Shown here: positions 54,751 to 63,349 of the stretch, one piece after another
Numbering within the stretch: position 1 is the stretch's first letter
Layout: every line of letters starts with the position of its first letter
Origin: CAVQOB01 sp963714325
GTDB taxonomy: Bacteria > Pseudomonadota > Alphaproteobacteria > Rhizobiales > Hyphomicrobiaceae
NCBI GenBank assembly: GCA_963714325.1
Contig: CAVQOB010000009.1
Coordinates: 65,875 to 129,874 of the forward strand
DNA: 64,000 nucleotides
Direction of reading: 5' to 3'
The notes under the pieces: generated by a model
What the model saw: the letters and a program-made list of their open reading frames with translations, nothing else
Told to the model about the DNA's origin: nothing
Database searches by the model: none
Made by a program: the position numbers and the translations under genes

Positions 54751-55032
54751 TCAGCGCGCCACATACTCGGATGTCGACGCGAAGCTGTGCGCAGCGGTCC
54801 AAATCGTGATGTCCGAGAGCCGATAGAGAACTTTCGCGCGCACACCTGGCCCCGCCTTGACAAATCGCGGGCCGCCTCCGAGGACGCGCATGCGCTCCAG
54901 TGTGCGCGGGCTGAGCCGCAGCATGTCGGCACATTCGACCGTCTTCAGGAAGGGTTCAGAGTTAGTGCCATGCGTTGTCTGTTTCGCGGCATCTCTGTCT
55001 CGGTGGTCGAAGGGTATGTCACGCTGGCGCAT
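54751..55032 (-). CDS. Small HTH (excisionase/AlpA-like) DNA-binding protein
   Basis: Protein of 93 residues. After a charged leader the core EPFLKTVECADMLRLSPRTL then ERMRVLGGGPRFVKAG and KVLYRLSDITIWTAAHS is the helix-turn-helix_17/MerR-like fold typical of excisionase-type proteins on integrated elements. The integrase gene ends 14 bases inside its start, so they are likely cotranscribed with it. Probably a directionality factor or local regulator of the element. Confidence 0.8.
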   Translation of the reverse strand: MRQRDIPFDHRDRDAAKQTTHGTNSEPFLKTVECADMLRLSPRTLERMRVLGGGPRFVKAGPGVRAKVLYRLSDITIWTAAHSFASTSEYVAR

Positions 55033-55939
55033 GGGTAAGCGACCTCTTGTTGTGCAAAGCCGTTGTGCATTCCGGCAGTCTGGCGATCACTTGCGGCACA
55101 CCCTCCGCGAGCTGAAAATTGGGGCGTGAATTGCGCAGGCCACCGGCCACGCAATCGAGGGGTAGTGTCGCGGCGCGAACGGCCGCGGCGAAGAAATTGA
55201 CAAAGCCATGTGCCGTGAACGGCTGCCCCTTGGTGGTCGTCAATATGAACCGGCCTGACGGGGGTACATGTACGATGGCCAATGTGCGGGTCAGCTCATC
55301 GGTCAATTCAGCTGTTGTCCACCTGACGATGGCCTTTGGCCGCTTTCCAGTCACCACCAGGAGCAGGAATGCCTTCCCGGCGGTCGTCGCAATCGGCCAC
55401 CGCGCTTCGAACGCTGCGAGTTCCGCCTTGGTCCAGATCCGCCGCCGACGACCACTCGGGAATCGCGCAATGGAGCGTGTCGGGTCGGTCTTGCGCCACC
55501 CGCGCTGTATGGCAAACTGCATCAGCATAGACACCTTCCGCAATAAATCGTTCGCCGCAGCCGGCGTGGCGGCGCGCCATGTGATCATCTGCTGCATTGC
55601 TTTTGGCCCCAGCACGGCAACTTGCCGCATCGCTAAATCTTCGGCTGCGACCCAACCGTTGAGCACGCGCTCATGCGCCCGGCGCGTCACGGCGCAGAGG
55701 TGATCGAGGCAGGGACTTTTGAGATATTGCCGCACAAGGTGTCCGATTGTGCCGGCTTCCGCATCCCGTCTGAGTTTGCGCATGAACGCCTCATGGACGA
55801 CAAATGCCGCGGCACGATAGGATGCTTCGAATTCTGGTGTACCGGGTAGGCCAGCCAACGCGATCCGCCGTCCGCGTCCGCGCCTGTAGTAGTGACGGGC
55901 GGTACCCTTCCGGTCGACGTATCGATCGACGTGCTTCAT
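55019..55939 (-). CDS. Tyrosine recombinase-like integrase, catalytic residues degenerate
   Basis: Protein of about 306 residues. KHVDRYVDRKGTARHYYRRG then RGRRIALAGLPGTPEF is the arm-binding start typical of proteobacterial phage integrases; LLLVVTGKRPKAIVRWT is the Arg I region. The box usually HGLRKA reads AGGLRNS (His missing) and no catalytic Tyr block (RYT-like) is seen at the end (ARLPECTTALHNKRSL). It is probably inactive or needs re-reading. ATG 55939 chosen where similarity begins; the frame is open back to 56251. Confidence 0.75.
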   Translation of the reverse strand: MKHVDRYVDRKGTARHYYRRGRGRRIALAGLPGTPEFEASYRAAAFVVHEAFMRKLRRDAEAGTIGHLVRQYLKSPCLDHLCAVTRRAHERVLNGWVAAEDLAMRQVAVLGPKAMQQMITWRAATPAAANDLLRKVSMLMQFAIQRGWRKTDPTRSIARFPSGRRRRIWTKAELAAFEARWPIATTAGKAFLLLVVTGKRPKAIVRWTTAELTDELTRTLAIVHVPPSGRFILTTTKGQPFTAHGFVNFFAAAVRAATLPLDCVAGGLRNSRPNFQLAEGVPQVIARLPECTTALHNKRSLTHAPA

Positions 55940-56251
55940 GCGCTTGCGCGCTAAGCCGTGATCGGCGTGGCGGCTGGCTGGGTGGGTGGCCATGGTATGG
56001 ACGCGTGGTGTTACTTCCGTCGGTCCACCAGACGTTGCGCACTGCTGCTGGTCGTCGCCAGCATTGCCCATGTGGGCATCATGCGATTCTACAATGTGCG
56101 ATCGTCTTGCGTCGCGTGCGTCGCTTTGGGTTGCGATGCGTTGGCTCGGTGCCGGAGCGGGCGGTCGACGCCAATCAGTCTCGGGTGGGTCGTCCGAATA
56201 ATAGGCAGGATTGATACCATTGGTTCTAAATACATCAGTCATATTGACCAC

Positions 56252-57428
56252 CGGATTTTGAGTTTCATCGATTATCGCGCAATGCCTGGGAAATGGAATA
56301 GTGAAACGCGTGTATTCGCGCGTAGTTTAAAGCGCCACATCGTATTGTAGTGTTATATTCTGATGCTGGATTTCTACCGACAAACAGATGCCGTAGGCAT
56401 GCGCAGCACGCTCGCGCGCGTCCGGAGCGGTCGATCTCTGATCGCGGGATGTCGGTCAATGAACCAGCCTTTTTCTTTTGTTCGATCCCTGTCAGAGGCA
56501 CTTTTTCCGCTCTATCGTCGCTCGCCCCGATGTGAGTGTTTTAGGAGTTGCTTGGCTTCACTATCGCTTGCCTGAGGCATTTCTTTAGTTCAACCGCGCC
56601 GCAGGCTTTCTCCCGCCCCAACCACTTTTTGCAGCGGCCGGCGCGCGCAGGGCATGTCAAGGCTGGCCGCACTTCGCGGCGACCGAAGGCTTGGCCTTGA
56701 GATGACCGAGCACGACGGCAAACTGGTGGTGTTGGGCCGAAACAGCGCCTCCATCCGTTGAGGCTCTGCCACCTGGCTGTGCCGGACGATGCTGTACAGC
56801 GAGCTTCGCGGGAAAAGGGCGACACACGACAAAACAGTATCCGCAATTATCAATGTTCGCCATTGCCATTGGAGAGGGTGCGAATGAGCAACAGCACTCG
56901 CGTCGCAAGCACTGTTCTGCGTCGGCGCGAAGTTGCGTTGATGTCGAAAGGCATTTTTGCATCCGCCACTTGCGGCAGTGACCGTCACCCGTCAGGGCCG
57001 AGACCCGCCACCCAAGCGCCGGTTTGGCCGGAAAGTACGCGGGGCTCGGTCGTGCCGGCGGTGCAGCCGGCGCGGTAGGGCACGACCCGAGCGATTATTG
57101 CGAGGGTGCCGTCATAAAAGCTCGGCGAGTGCGCATCGTTGCTGATTTGCAAGCCGCCGATGCGCGATAACGACAATATCGACGCTGCGGCTTCCAGAAA
57201 TGTCATGACACTTGAAATAGTATTGATTATCTTGGTCGAAATTGAATTCGACGAAATAGAATTTAAACGTGTGTAGTATATTTTTGAAGTAATTCAACAA
57301 GGTGCGTCAGAACGGTGCCTATTTTTAATCTTGATGTCTCCCTACCCATCGATCTATCCCTGCGCAACTTCAAAAACCGTTACCCGTCCGCAACATTCGC
57401 AGCGGCGCGCTGGACGATATGCAGTCGG
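56252..57428. other. Gene-poor region at the end of the hipBA/integrase island
   Basis: About 1.18 kb with no supported gene. 57200-57340 is AT-rich, unlike the flanks. Several frames near 56590-56990 look like decayed coding sequence (one plus-strand trace, MTEHDGKLVVLGRNS, is vaguely glutathione-transferase-like) but none is intact. This mixed, low-quality stretch fits an old insertion boundary. Confidence 0.45.
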
Positions 57429-58412
57429 CTACTTCTTGCTCGGCAAAGTGGCCTGGATGTCGTAACGCGCAACCAATTCGCGAATGATTGAGAAGATCGT
57501 GCTCTCGACGACGGCGCTGGCGCGCGAGACCGCTTTGCTCCGCTTGCGCACCATGTAGGCCGTCCGGCGGATCGTTGGCTCAGCGATGCGGACGAGCCCG
57601 ATACGGCCGGCCGCGACCTCCTTGATGACGGCGCCGTGTGACAAGATGCTGTAAGCGCTGGCGCGGCTGACCATCTCGACGATGTGCGGTAGCGAGTCGA
57701 TGGCTGCCACAACGTTGAGGCCGAATCCTCCGGCGCGCGCGAACTTCTCTTGAAGCTTGCGCGCGCCGTGGGTCGGACTGGTCAGCACGAGGGGCAGTTT
57801 CTGGAGTTGCGTGGCGGGGACGGGCTTTAGCGCGACGCCGTCCGAACCGAACGTGTCGGGCCAGTTATCGGGCGCGGTGACGAGAAACAACTCCTCCGTC
57901 AGCAGCGGCTCGAACGAATATGGGCTGCTATCTGAGATTTCATAGACGCAGCCGACATCGATCCTGTCGGTGTCGAGCCAATCGAGAATGTCGCCCGACA
58001 TCGCCTCGGCGATGTGCAGGCGGATCGCCTTGAACTCGCTGTTGATGGTCTCGAGCAGAGGGACGCTCAGCAGGATGCTGAGTGATGGCGGAAAGCCAAC
58101 TGACACGGGTCCGCGGGGCTCTCCGCTCAGCAAACGCAGTTCCGAAATCAGCGTATCGACACTCGCGACGATCACGCGACCACGTTCGGCCAGCATCATG
58201 CCGGCTTCGGTCATCTGGATGCCACGGGAGCCGCGAATGACCAGTTGCACTTCGAGTTGACGCTCGAGCTTGGCGATGTTCTCGGACAAGGAGGGCTGCG
58301 CCATATTGAGCGCATTGGCCGCCGCCGAGATTGAACCGTTTTCAGCCAAAGTGAGAAAGTATGCGAGCTGCTTGAGCGTCAGTACGTCTTGGCCTTGATC
58401 ACTTGCAGCCAT
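57429..58412 (-). CDS. LysR-family transcriptional regulator
   Basis: Protein of 327 residues. N-terminal winged helix (about 11-70): LKQLAYFLTLAENGSISAAA, NALNMAQPSLSENIAKLERQ. Effector domain (about 95-310) includes GPVSVGFPPSLSILLSVPLL, in the NAC/benzoate-type sub-branch. Probably controls the CoA-ester operon downstream on the other strand or the adjacent SnoaL-like gene. Confidence 0.93.
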   Translation of the reverse strand: MAASDQGQDVLTLKQLAYFLTLAENGSISAAANALNMAQPSLSENIAKLERQLEVQLVIRGSRGIQMTEAGMMLAERGRVIVASVDTLISELRLLSGEPRGPVSVGFPPSLSILLSVPLLETINSEFKAIRLHIAEAMSGDILDWLDTDRIDVGCVYEISDSSPYSFEPLLTEELFLVTAPDNWPDTFGSDGVALKPVPATQLQKLPLVLTSPTHGARKLQEKFARAGGFGLNVVAAIDSLPHIVEMVSRASAYSILSHGAVIKEVAAGRIGLVRIAEPTIRRTAYMVRKRSKAVSRASAVVESTIFSIIRELVARYDIQATLPSKK

Positions 58413-58511
58413 CGCCAGCCATGCTCCATATCGAGGAGCAAAGCGTGCGCCATAGGATATACCTATGTCAAGCCGGTCTGCACTGCGGCGACCGTGACGG
58501 CCTCAGTGATT

Positions 58512-59033
58512 TCACTCGTCTGCAGTCGCGATGCCATACACGGGGTCGGTCCGGTCCCGCCGACCGAGGACGCCAGGCATCTTTCGCAGGTGGTTGGAAC
58601 TCATAGACTGGCGCGTCGAGTCGTAGGCAACCTTGCGATCCGCGACCCGCCACGCGCCTTCGCGCCTCTCAAAGCGGTCCACGTAGCGGCCGAACACCTC
58701 GAAATCCGTCCCCTGCACCTGTCCGCTCTCGCCACGCGTCTCGCGTCGCTGGATGGCCCAGAAGTAGGTTTCGACCGCAGCCGAGCGGTCCGCTCTGAAC
58801 TCAATCAGACAATTGAGCAGATAATGCATCGCAAATGGGATCTCGGCATGCCGCTCCCTGACCCAGGCAATGAATTCGTCGCGATTGCCGCGGAACTCGC
58901 CGTGATGATCGAGCGCGTCAGGGTGAAAGCAAGCGCGCACTGCCGCCCAGTCGCGCCGATCGACACCACGCGCGTAGCGCTTCAGGCAGTCCTCGATCTC
59001 GGACTTCGCGAGCAGCATCTCCAGTCGATCCAC
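58512..59033 (-). CDS. SnoaL/NTF2-like family protein
   Basis: Protein of 173 residues. AKSEIEDCLKRYARGVDRRD, WAAVRACFHPDALDHHGEF and EIPFAMHYLLNCLIEF make the cone-shaped NTF2-like/SnoaL_4 fold that holds isomerases, dehydratases and ring-hydroxylating dioxygenase-beta relatives. GTG 59033 has GGAGG five bases upstream; ATG 59063 and ATG 59018 are possible. Between the LysR gene and the lyase operon it may belong to the same degradation pathway. Confidence 0.85.
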   Translation of the reverse strand: MDRLEMLLAKSEIEDCLKRYARGVDRRDWAAVRACFHPDALDHHGEFRGNRDEFIAWVRERHAEIPFAMHYLLNCLIEFRADRSAAVETYFWAIQRRETRGESGQVQGTDFEVFGRYVDRFERREGAWRVADRKVAYDSTRQSMSSNHLRKMPGVLGRRDRTDPVYGIATADE

Positions 59034-59317
59034 TGGTCCCTCCGCGGAGCATGGCCCGTGCACTTTGAGACGCTACGATAGCGTACGGCACAAAGGCCGG
59101 TTATCGGACGTGCCCTTGCCAGGTGATAGGCCAGCGCTATGTGCACGCGTCATCGTCGATCAGATGGCTCGATCGCAGCGGGGATGCACATAGCCCCGCA
59201 CCCGGACGCCATCGGGTTAGCCTTCGTGCCCGGCAGGTTCGGCCTCAGCAGGCTGTAGCTTCGTTTACAAGCCCGGAGAGGCAGATGTAATTCCGACAGG
59301 CCTGAGGAGGCGTCACC

Positions 59318-60208
59318 ATGAAGCCAACGCGATCGTTGTTGTTCGTTCCAGGCCATCGCCAGGGTTGGGCGGAGAAGGCCGTCGCCGCCGGGGCGGATGC
59401 GGTGATCTTGGACCTTGAAGATTCGGTACCGTCGACCAAGAAGGCCGAGACGCGGCACATGGTGGCCGACACCATCAAGATGCTGGCCAAGGACCATCCT
59501 GGCGTCGGCGTTTATGTAAGACTGAATGCGCTCGAGACCGGAATGGCGGGTGACGATATCGAGGCCGTCGCGGTGCCAGGTTGCCATGGATTTCTGCCGC
59601 CAAAAACCTATGGCGCGCGCGATATCGTACAACTCGATGCCCTGGTCGATCATTTCGAGCGCCGGAACGGCGTGGCGCCTGGGACGCTTGAATTCATTCT
59701 CTCGCTTGAGACCGCCCAGGCCTACTCCGCCTGTGAGGCGATGTTGGCCGCATCGCCGCGCTGCGCGACTTTGTTTGCCGGCACAGCGCGCGACGCCGAC
59801 GTCTCTCGCTCGATCGGATTCGAATTCACGCCGGGGGGCTTGGAGACGCTCTATCTGCGCTCGCGGGCCGTGCTCGCTGTCCGGGCGGCCGGCAAGAATT
59901 TCCCGATCGTCGGGCTCTGGCAGGACCTCAAGGATGACGCCGGTGCGGTCGCCTTCGCGCGGTCGAACAAGCAACTCGGCTTCAAGGGTATGGTCGCAAT
60001 TCATCCCAAGCACATCGCCATCGCCAACGAGGTCTTCACGCCAACGAACGGCGAAGTGGTGTTCTATCAGGGCATGATTGAAGCATTCGAGGCCGGCTTG
60101 AAGGCGGGCGTCGCGGCTGTCGTGTACGAAGGGATGCACATCGATCTCGCCCACGTGAAGACCGCGAAGGAGGTCATCGCCATGCACGCGGCGCTGCAAA
60201 AACGATGA
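59318..60208 (+). CDS. HpcH/HpaI aldolase/citrate-lyase (CitE-like) family protein
   Basis: Protein of 296 residues, TIM barrel of the CoA-ester lyase family. TRSLLFVPGHRQGWAEKAVA, GADAVILDLEDSVPSTKKAE (metal-binding Glu/Asp) and GMVAIHPKHIAIANEVFTP are family signatures. It cleaves or forms 3-hydroxy-3-carboxy CoA-type esters such as malyl- or citramalyl-CoA. Gene order (lyase, CoA ligase, dehydrogenase, thiolase) with ATGA coupling suggests a carboxylic-acid degradation operon. GGAGG precedes ATG 59318. Confidence 0.9.
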   Translation: MKPTRSLLFVPGHRQGWAEKAVAAGADAVILDLEDSVPSTKKAETRHMVADTIKMLAKDHPGVGVYVRLNALETGMAGDDIEAVAVPGCHGFLPPKTYGARDIVQLDALVDHFERRNGVAPGTLEFILSLETAQAYSACEAMLAASPRCATLFAGTARDADVSRSIGFEFTPGGLETLYLRSRAVLAVRAAGKNFPIVGLWQDLKDDAGAVAFARSNKQLGFKGMVAIHPKHIAIANEVFTPTNGEVVFYQGMIEAFEAGLKAGVAAVVYEGMHIDLAHVKTAKEVIAMHAALQKR

Positions 60209-62166
60209 AAGGGCGCGCGTCATTCGGGGCCGCCGAAGCGGCGGTCTGGCAGCCTTCGGACCGCGACGTCGCACGCAGCCAACTCGCAAAGGCGATGCGA
60301 CGCTGGGGCGTGACGAGCCTTGCTGAACTGCATCGGTCCTCGATCGATGCGCCGGAAGAGTTCTGGCGCAAGGCATTGGACGATCTTGGCATCTCGTTCT
60401 CACAGCCATGGTCGACGTTGATTGACGCGTCGGGCGGCCACGAGTTTCCGCGTTGGTTCAGCGGCGGACGCATCAATGTGGTGACAAACTGCGTCGAACG
60501 TCACGCCGCCGACCCAACGGCTGCGGCTCGTGCCGCGGTGATCTACGAGGGCGACAATGGTGCGCGGCGTGAGATGAGTTATGGCGAACTCGGTCGAGAG
60601 GTCGAGCGCGTGGCAGCTGGTCTGGTGGCCATCGGCATCACTAAGGGCGACCGCGTCGGATTATTTCTTCCCGTGATCCCGGAGGCGGCGGTGGCCGTGC
60701 TCGCCTGCGCCAAGATCGGTGCCATCGGCGTGCCAGCGTTCTCCGGCTACGGACCGGAACCGCTGGCGGCCCGGCTCAATGCGGCCGAGGCAACGGTATT
60801 GATCACCGTCGACGGCACGACGCGGCGCGACCAACGCGTCGCCATGAAAGATATCGCGGATGCGGCGGCTGGGCAGGTCCCGAGCCTTCGTCACGTCATC
60901 AAGATTCGCCACGATGGCAGCCCTTGCGGGATGCAGTTGCGCGATCTCGCATGGACCGATCTCGGCCGTGATGTGGCGACCGTGGCGACAGAAGCCTGCG
61001 ACCCGGATGATCCCGTGATGATCATCTACACCTCGGGGACGACGGGCGCGCCGAAGGGGATCGTGCACAGTCATGCCGGATTTCTCGTCAAGGCAGGGAT
61101 AGACTTCGGTTACGGCTTCGACATCCAGTCGGACGACCGGCTGGGCTGGATCGCGGATATGGGCTGGATGCTTGGCCCGCTGATGGTCCTCGGCACGCTT
61201 CAGTTCGGCGCCACGATCGTTTGGATCGAGGGTCTGCCGAACTATCCCGATGCGTCCCGACTGTGGCAGATCGTCGAACGCAACCGAGTCACGGTCCTCG
61301 GCATGGCACCGACCGCGGCGCGCGGCATTCGCGCCGCCATGGGCGACACCGCGCCGGAGCAGGACCTCTCGTCGCTGCGTGCCTTCACATCGACCGGCGA
61401 GGCCTGGGATACGCCGACGTGGCAATGGCTGTTCGCGACGGTCGGAGAGAAGCGCCGGCCCATTCTCAACTATACCGGCGGCACGGAAACCGGTGGCGGA
61501 ATTCTTACCAACTACACGATTACGCCGATGGCGCCCGCGAGTTTCGCCGGCCCAATTCTCGGAATGGACGCGGACGTTCTCGACGTGAATGGTGAAGCAG
61601 CTGTCGGCATCGGCGAACTGGTCGTGCGCAACACCTGGCCGGGCATGACGCATGCCTTCTGGCGAGATCCCGAGCGCTATCTCGGCACATATTGGGAGCG
61701 CTGGCCAAAGACCTGGGTGCACGGCGACCTCGCGAGCGTCGACGCCCAGGGGTTCTGGCACATTCACGGGCGATCCGATGATACGATCAAGGTCAGCGGG
61801 CGGCGCATCGGGCCTGCTGAAATCGAGTCCGCGCTCGTTACCGATCCGCAGATCTCCGAGGCGGCGGTGATCGGCGTGCCCGACCCCGACAAAGGCTCGA
61901 CCATCGTCGCCTTCGTGTCACTCAAGTCGACCGGTGTGTTTGACCTCGCGCAGGCAACAGCTGGCGTGACGCGGCTTGTCGGCAAGGCGCTTGTACCGGC
62001 GCAGATCATTCCGGTGGCAGCGCTCCCCAAGACCAAGAACGGCAAGATCATGCGCCGTGCCATTCGAGCCCGCTATCTCGGTGAGGCAACCGGCGACTTG
62101 TCCGCACTGGATGCCGCGACACCGCTGGACCTGATCCCGCCGAGACAAACGGCGAAACCGGAGTGA
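60205..62166 (+). CDS. Acyl-CoA synthetase, acetyl/acetoacetyl-CoA synthetase-like
   Basis: Protein of 653 residues, AMP-forming ligase. Core A3 VMIIYTSGTTGAPKGIVHSH, A5 ILNYTGGTETGGGIL, hinge HIHGRSDDTIKVSGRRIGPA and A10 LPKTKNGKIMRRAIRARYLG (Lys catalytic) are intact. Length fits acetyl/acetoacetyl-CoA synthetases. It activates a carboxylic acid to its CoA ester with ATP. Overlaps the lyase stop (ATGA at 60205). Confidence 0.92.
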   Translation: MKGRASFGAAEAAVWQPSDRDVARSQLAKAMRRWGVTSLAELHRSSIDAPEEFWRKALDDLGISFSQPWSTLIDASGGHEFPRWFSGGRINVVTNCVERHAADPTAAARAAVIYEGDNGARREMSYGELGREVERVAAGLVAIGITKGDRVGLFLPVIPEAAVAVLACAKIGAIGVPAFSGYGPEPLAARLNAAEATVLITVDGTTRRDQRVAMKDIADAAAGQVPSLRHVIKIRHDGSPCGMQLRDLAWTDLGRDVATVATEACDPDDPVMIIYTSGTTGAPKGIVHSHAGFLVKAGIDFGYGFDIQSDDRLGWIADMGWMLGPLMVLGTLQFGATIVWIEGLPNYPDASRLWQIVERNRVTVLGMAPTAARGIRAAMGDTAPEQDLSSLRAFTSTGEAWDTPTWQWLFATVGEKRRPILNYTGGTETGGGILTNYTITPMAPASFAGPILGMDADVLDVNGEAAVGIGELVVRNTWPGMTHAFWRDPERYLGTYWERWPKTWVHGDLASVDAQGFWHIHGRSDDTIKVSGRRIGPAEIESALVTDPQISEAAVIGVPDPDKGSTIVAFVSLKSTGVFDLAQATAGVTRLVGKALVPAQIIPVAALPKTKNGKIMRRAIRARYLGEATGDLSALDAATPLDLIPPRQTAKPE

Positions 62167-62171
62167 CGCGC

Positions 62172-63332
62172 ATGCCACTTGACCAGACCGAACTCGATCA
62201 AATCCGATCGTCGATCAGCCGGATCGCCGACACGTTCGACCTCGACTACTGGCGCAGGATGGACAAGGCAAAAGAATACCCTTGGGACTTCAAACTGGCG
62301 CTCGCTGACGGCGGCTGGTTGGGAATGCTGATGCCGGAAGCATACGGCGGCATGGGCCTCGGCCTCACCGAGACCGGCGTCGTGCTCGATGAACTCGGTC
62401 AACGGTGCGGCTTCAACGCCAACTCGATCTTCCAGTATTTCGTCTTCCCGCCGGGACCGGTGATCCACCACGGCTCGGATGCGATGAAGCGGGAGTTCCT
62501 GCCGAAACTCGCCAAAGGCGAGGAGATGATGTGCTTCGGTGTGAGTGAACCAGACAATGGTGTCGACACCTCCAGGCTGTCTACCTTCGCCAAGAAAGAG
62601 GGCGGTCGCTATCTGGTGAATGGCCGCAAGGTCTGGATCTCGAATGCGCAGAACGCCGACCGCATTCTGCTGCTGACCCGCACGCGACCGCGCAATCCTG
62701 AGCGCCCTTTCGATGGCATGACGTTGTTTCTGTCGCAGCTCAAAGGCAAGCAGGGGGTGTCGATCAGCCGGATCGAGAAGATCATGCGCAACGCGGTCGA
62801 CAGCAACGAGATGGTGTTCGAAAACTTCGAAGCGTTCGAGCACGAAATCGTCGGCGAAGAGGGCCAGGGTTTTCGCTGCCTGATCGACGGCCTCAATCCT
62901 GAACGGATTGCCGTAGCCTACACCGCCATAGGCCTCGGCCGCGGTGCGCTGAATCTGACAGTGCAATATGCCAAGGACCGCATCGTGTTCGACCGGCCGA
63001 TCGGCAAGAACCAAGCCGTGGCCCACCCGCTCGCCGAAAGCTGGATCCGGCTCGAGGCGGCCGAGTTGATGACGCAGAAGGCGGCCAGACTGTTCGACGA
63101 GGGCAAGCCGTGCGGACCCGAGGCCAATGCTGCCAAGTTCCTTGCCACCGATGCCGGCTTCGAGGCAGCCGATGCGGCGATGCAGTTCCACGGTGGCTAC
63201 AGCATGGCGTCAGAATATCATGTTTCGCGCTTCTGGATGGAAGCGCGGCATCTGAAGATCGCCCCGATCAGTCAGCAGATGGTGTTGAACTTCGTCGCGG
63301 ACAAAGTCCTCGGCCTGCCGAAATCCTACTGA
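62172..63332 (+). CDS. Acyl-CoA dehydrogenase
   Basis: Protein of 386 residues, FAD-dependent. GWLGMLMPEAYGGMGLGLTE, EEMMCFGVSEPDNGVDTSRL, GRKVWISNAQNADRILLL and QFHGGYSMASEYHVSRFWME are family blocks; the protein introduces an alpha-beta double bond in the CoA ester. ATG 62172 has GGAG nine bases upstream; GTG 62163, overlapping the ligase stop, is the alternative. The thiolase follows 17 bases later. Confidence 0.92.
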   Translation: MPLDQTELDQIRSSISRIADTFDLDYWRRMDKAKEYPWDFKLALADGGWLGMLMPEAYGGMGLGLTETGVVLDELGQRCGFNANSIFQYFVFPPGPVIHHGSDAMKREFLPKLAKGEEMMCFGVSEPDNGVDTSRLSTFAKKEGGRYLVNGRKVWISNAQNADRILLLTRTRPRNPERPFDGMTLFLSQLKGKQGVSISRIEKIMRNAVDSNEMVFENFEAFEHEIVGEEGQGFRCLIDGLNPERIAVAYTAIGLGRGALNLTVQYAKDRIVFDRPIGKNQAVAHPLAESWIRLEAAELMTQKAARLFDEGKPCGPEANAAKFLATDAGFEAADAAMQFHGGYSMASEYHVSRFWMEARHLKIAPISQQMVLNFVADKVLGLPKSY

Positions 63333-63349
63333 AAACGAAGGAGACCGCC

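Noticed and set aside
56590..56988. Hypothetical protein or glutathione transferase relic
   Set aside because: Only one short phrase resembles a transferase start; the rest cannot be aligned by eye.
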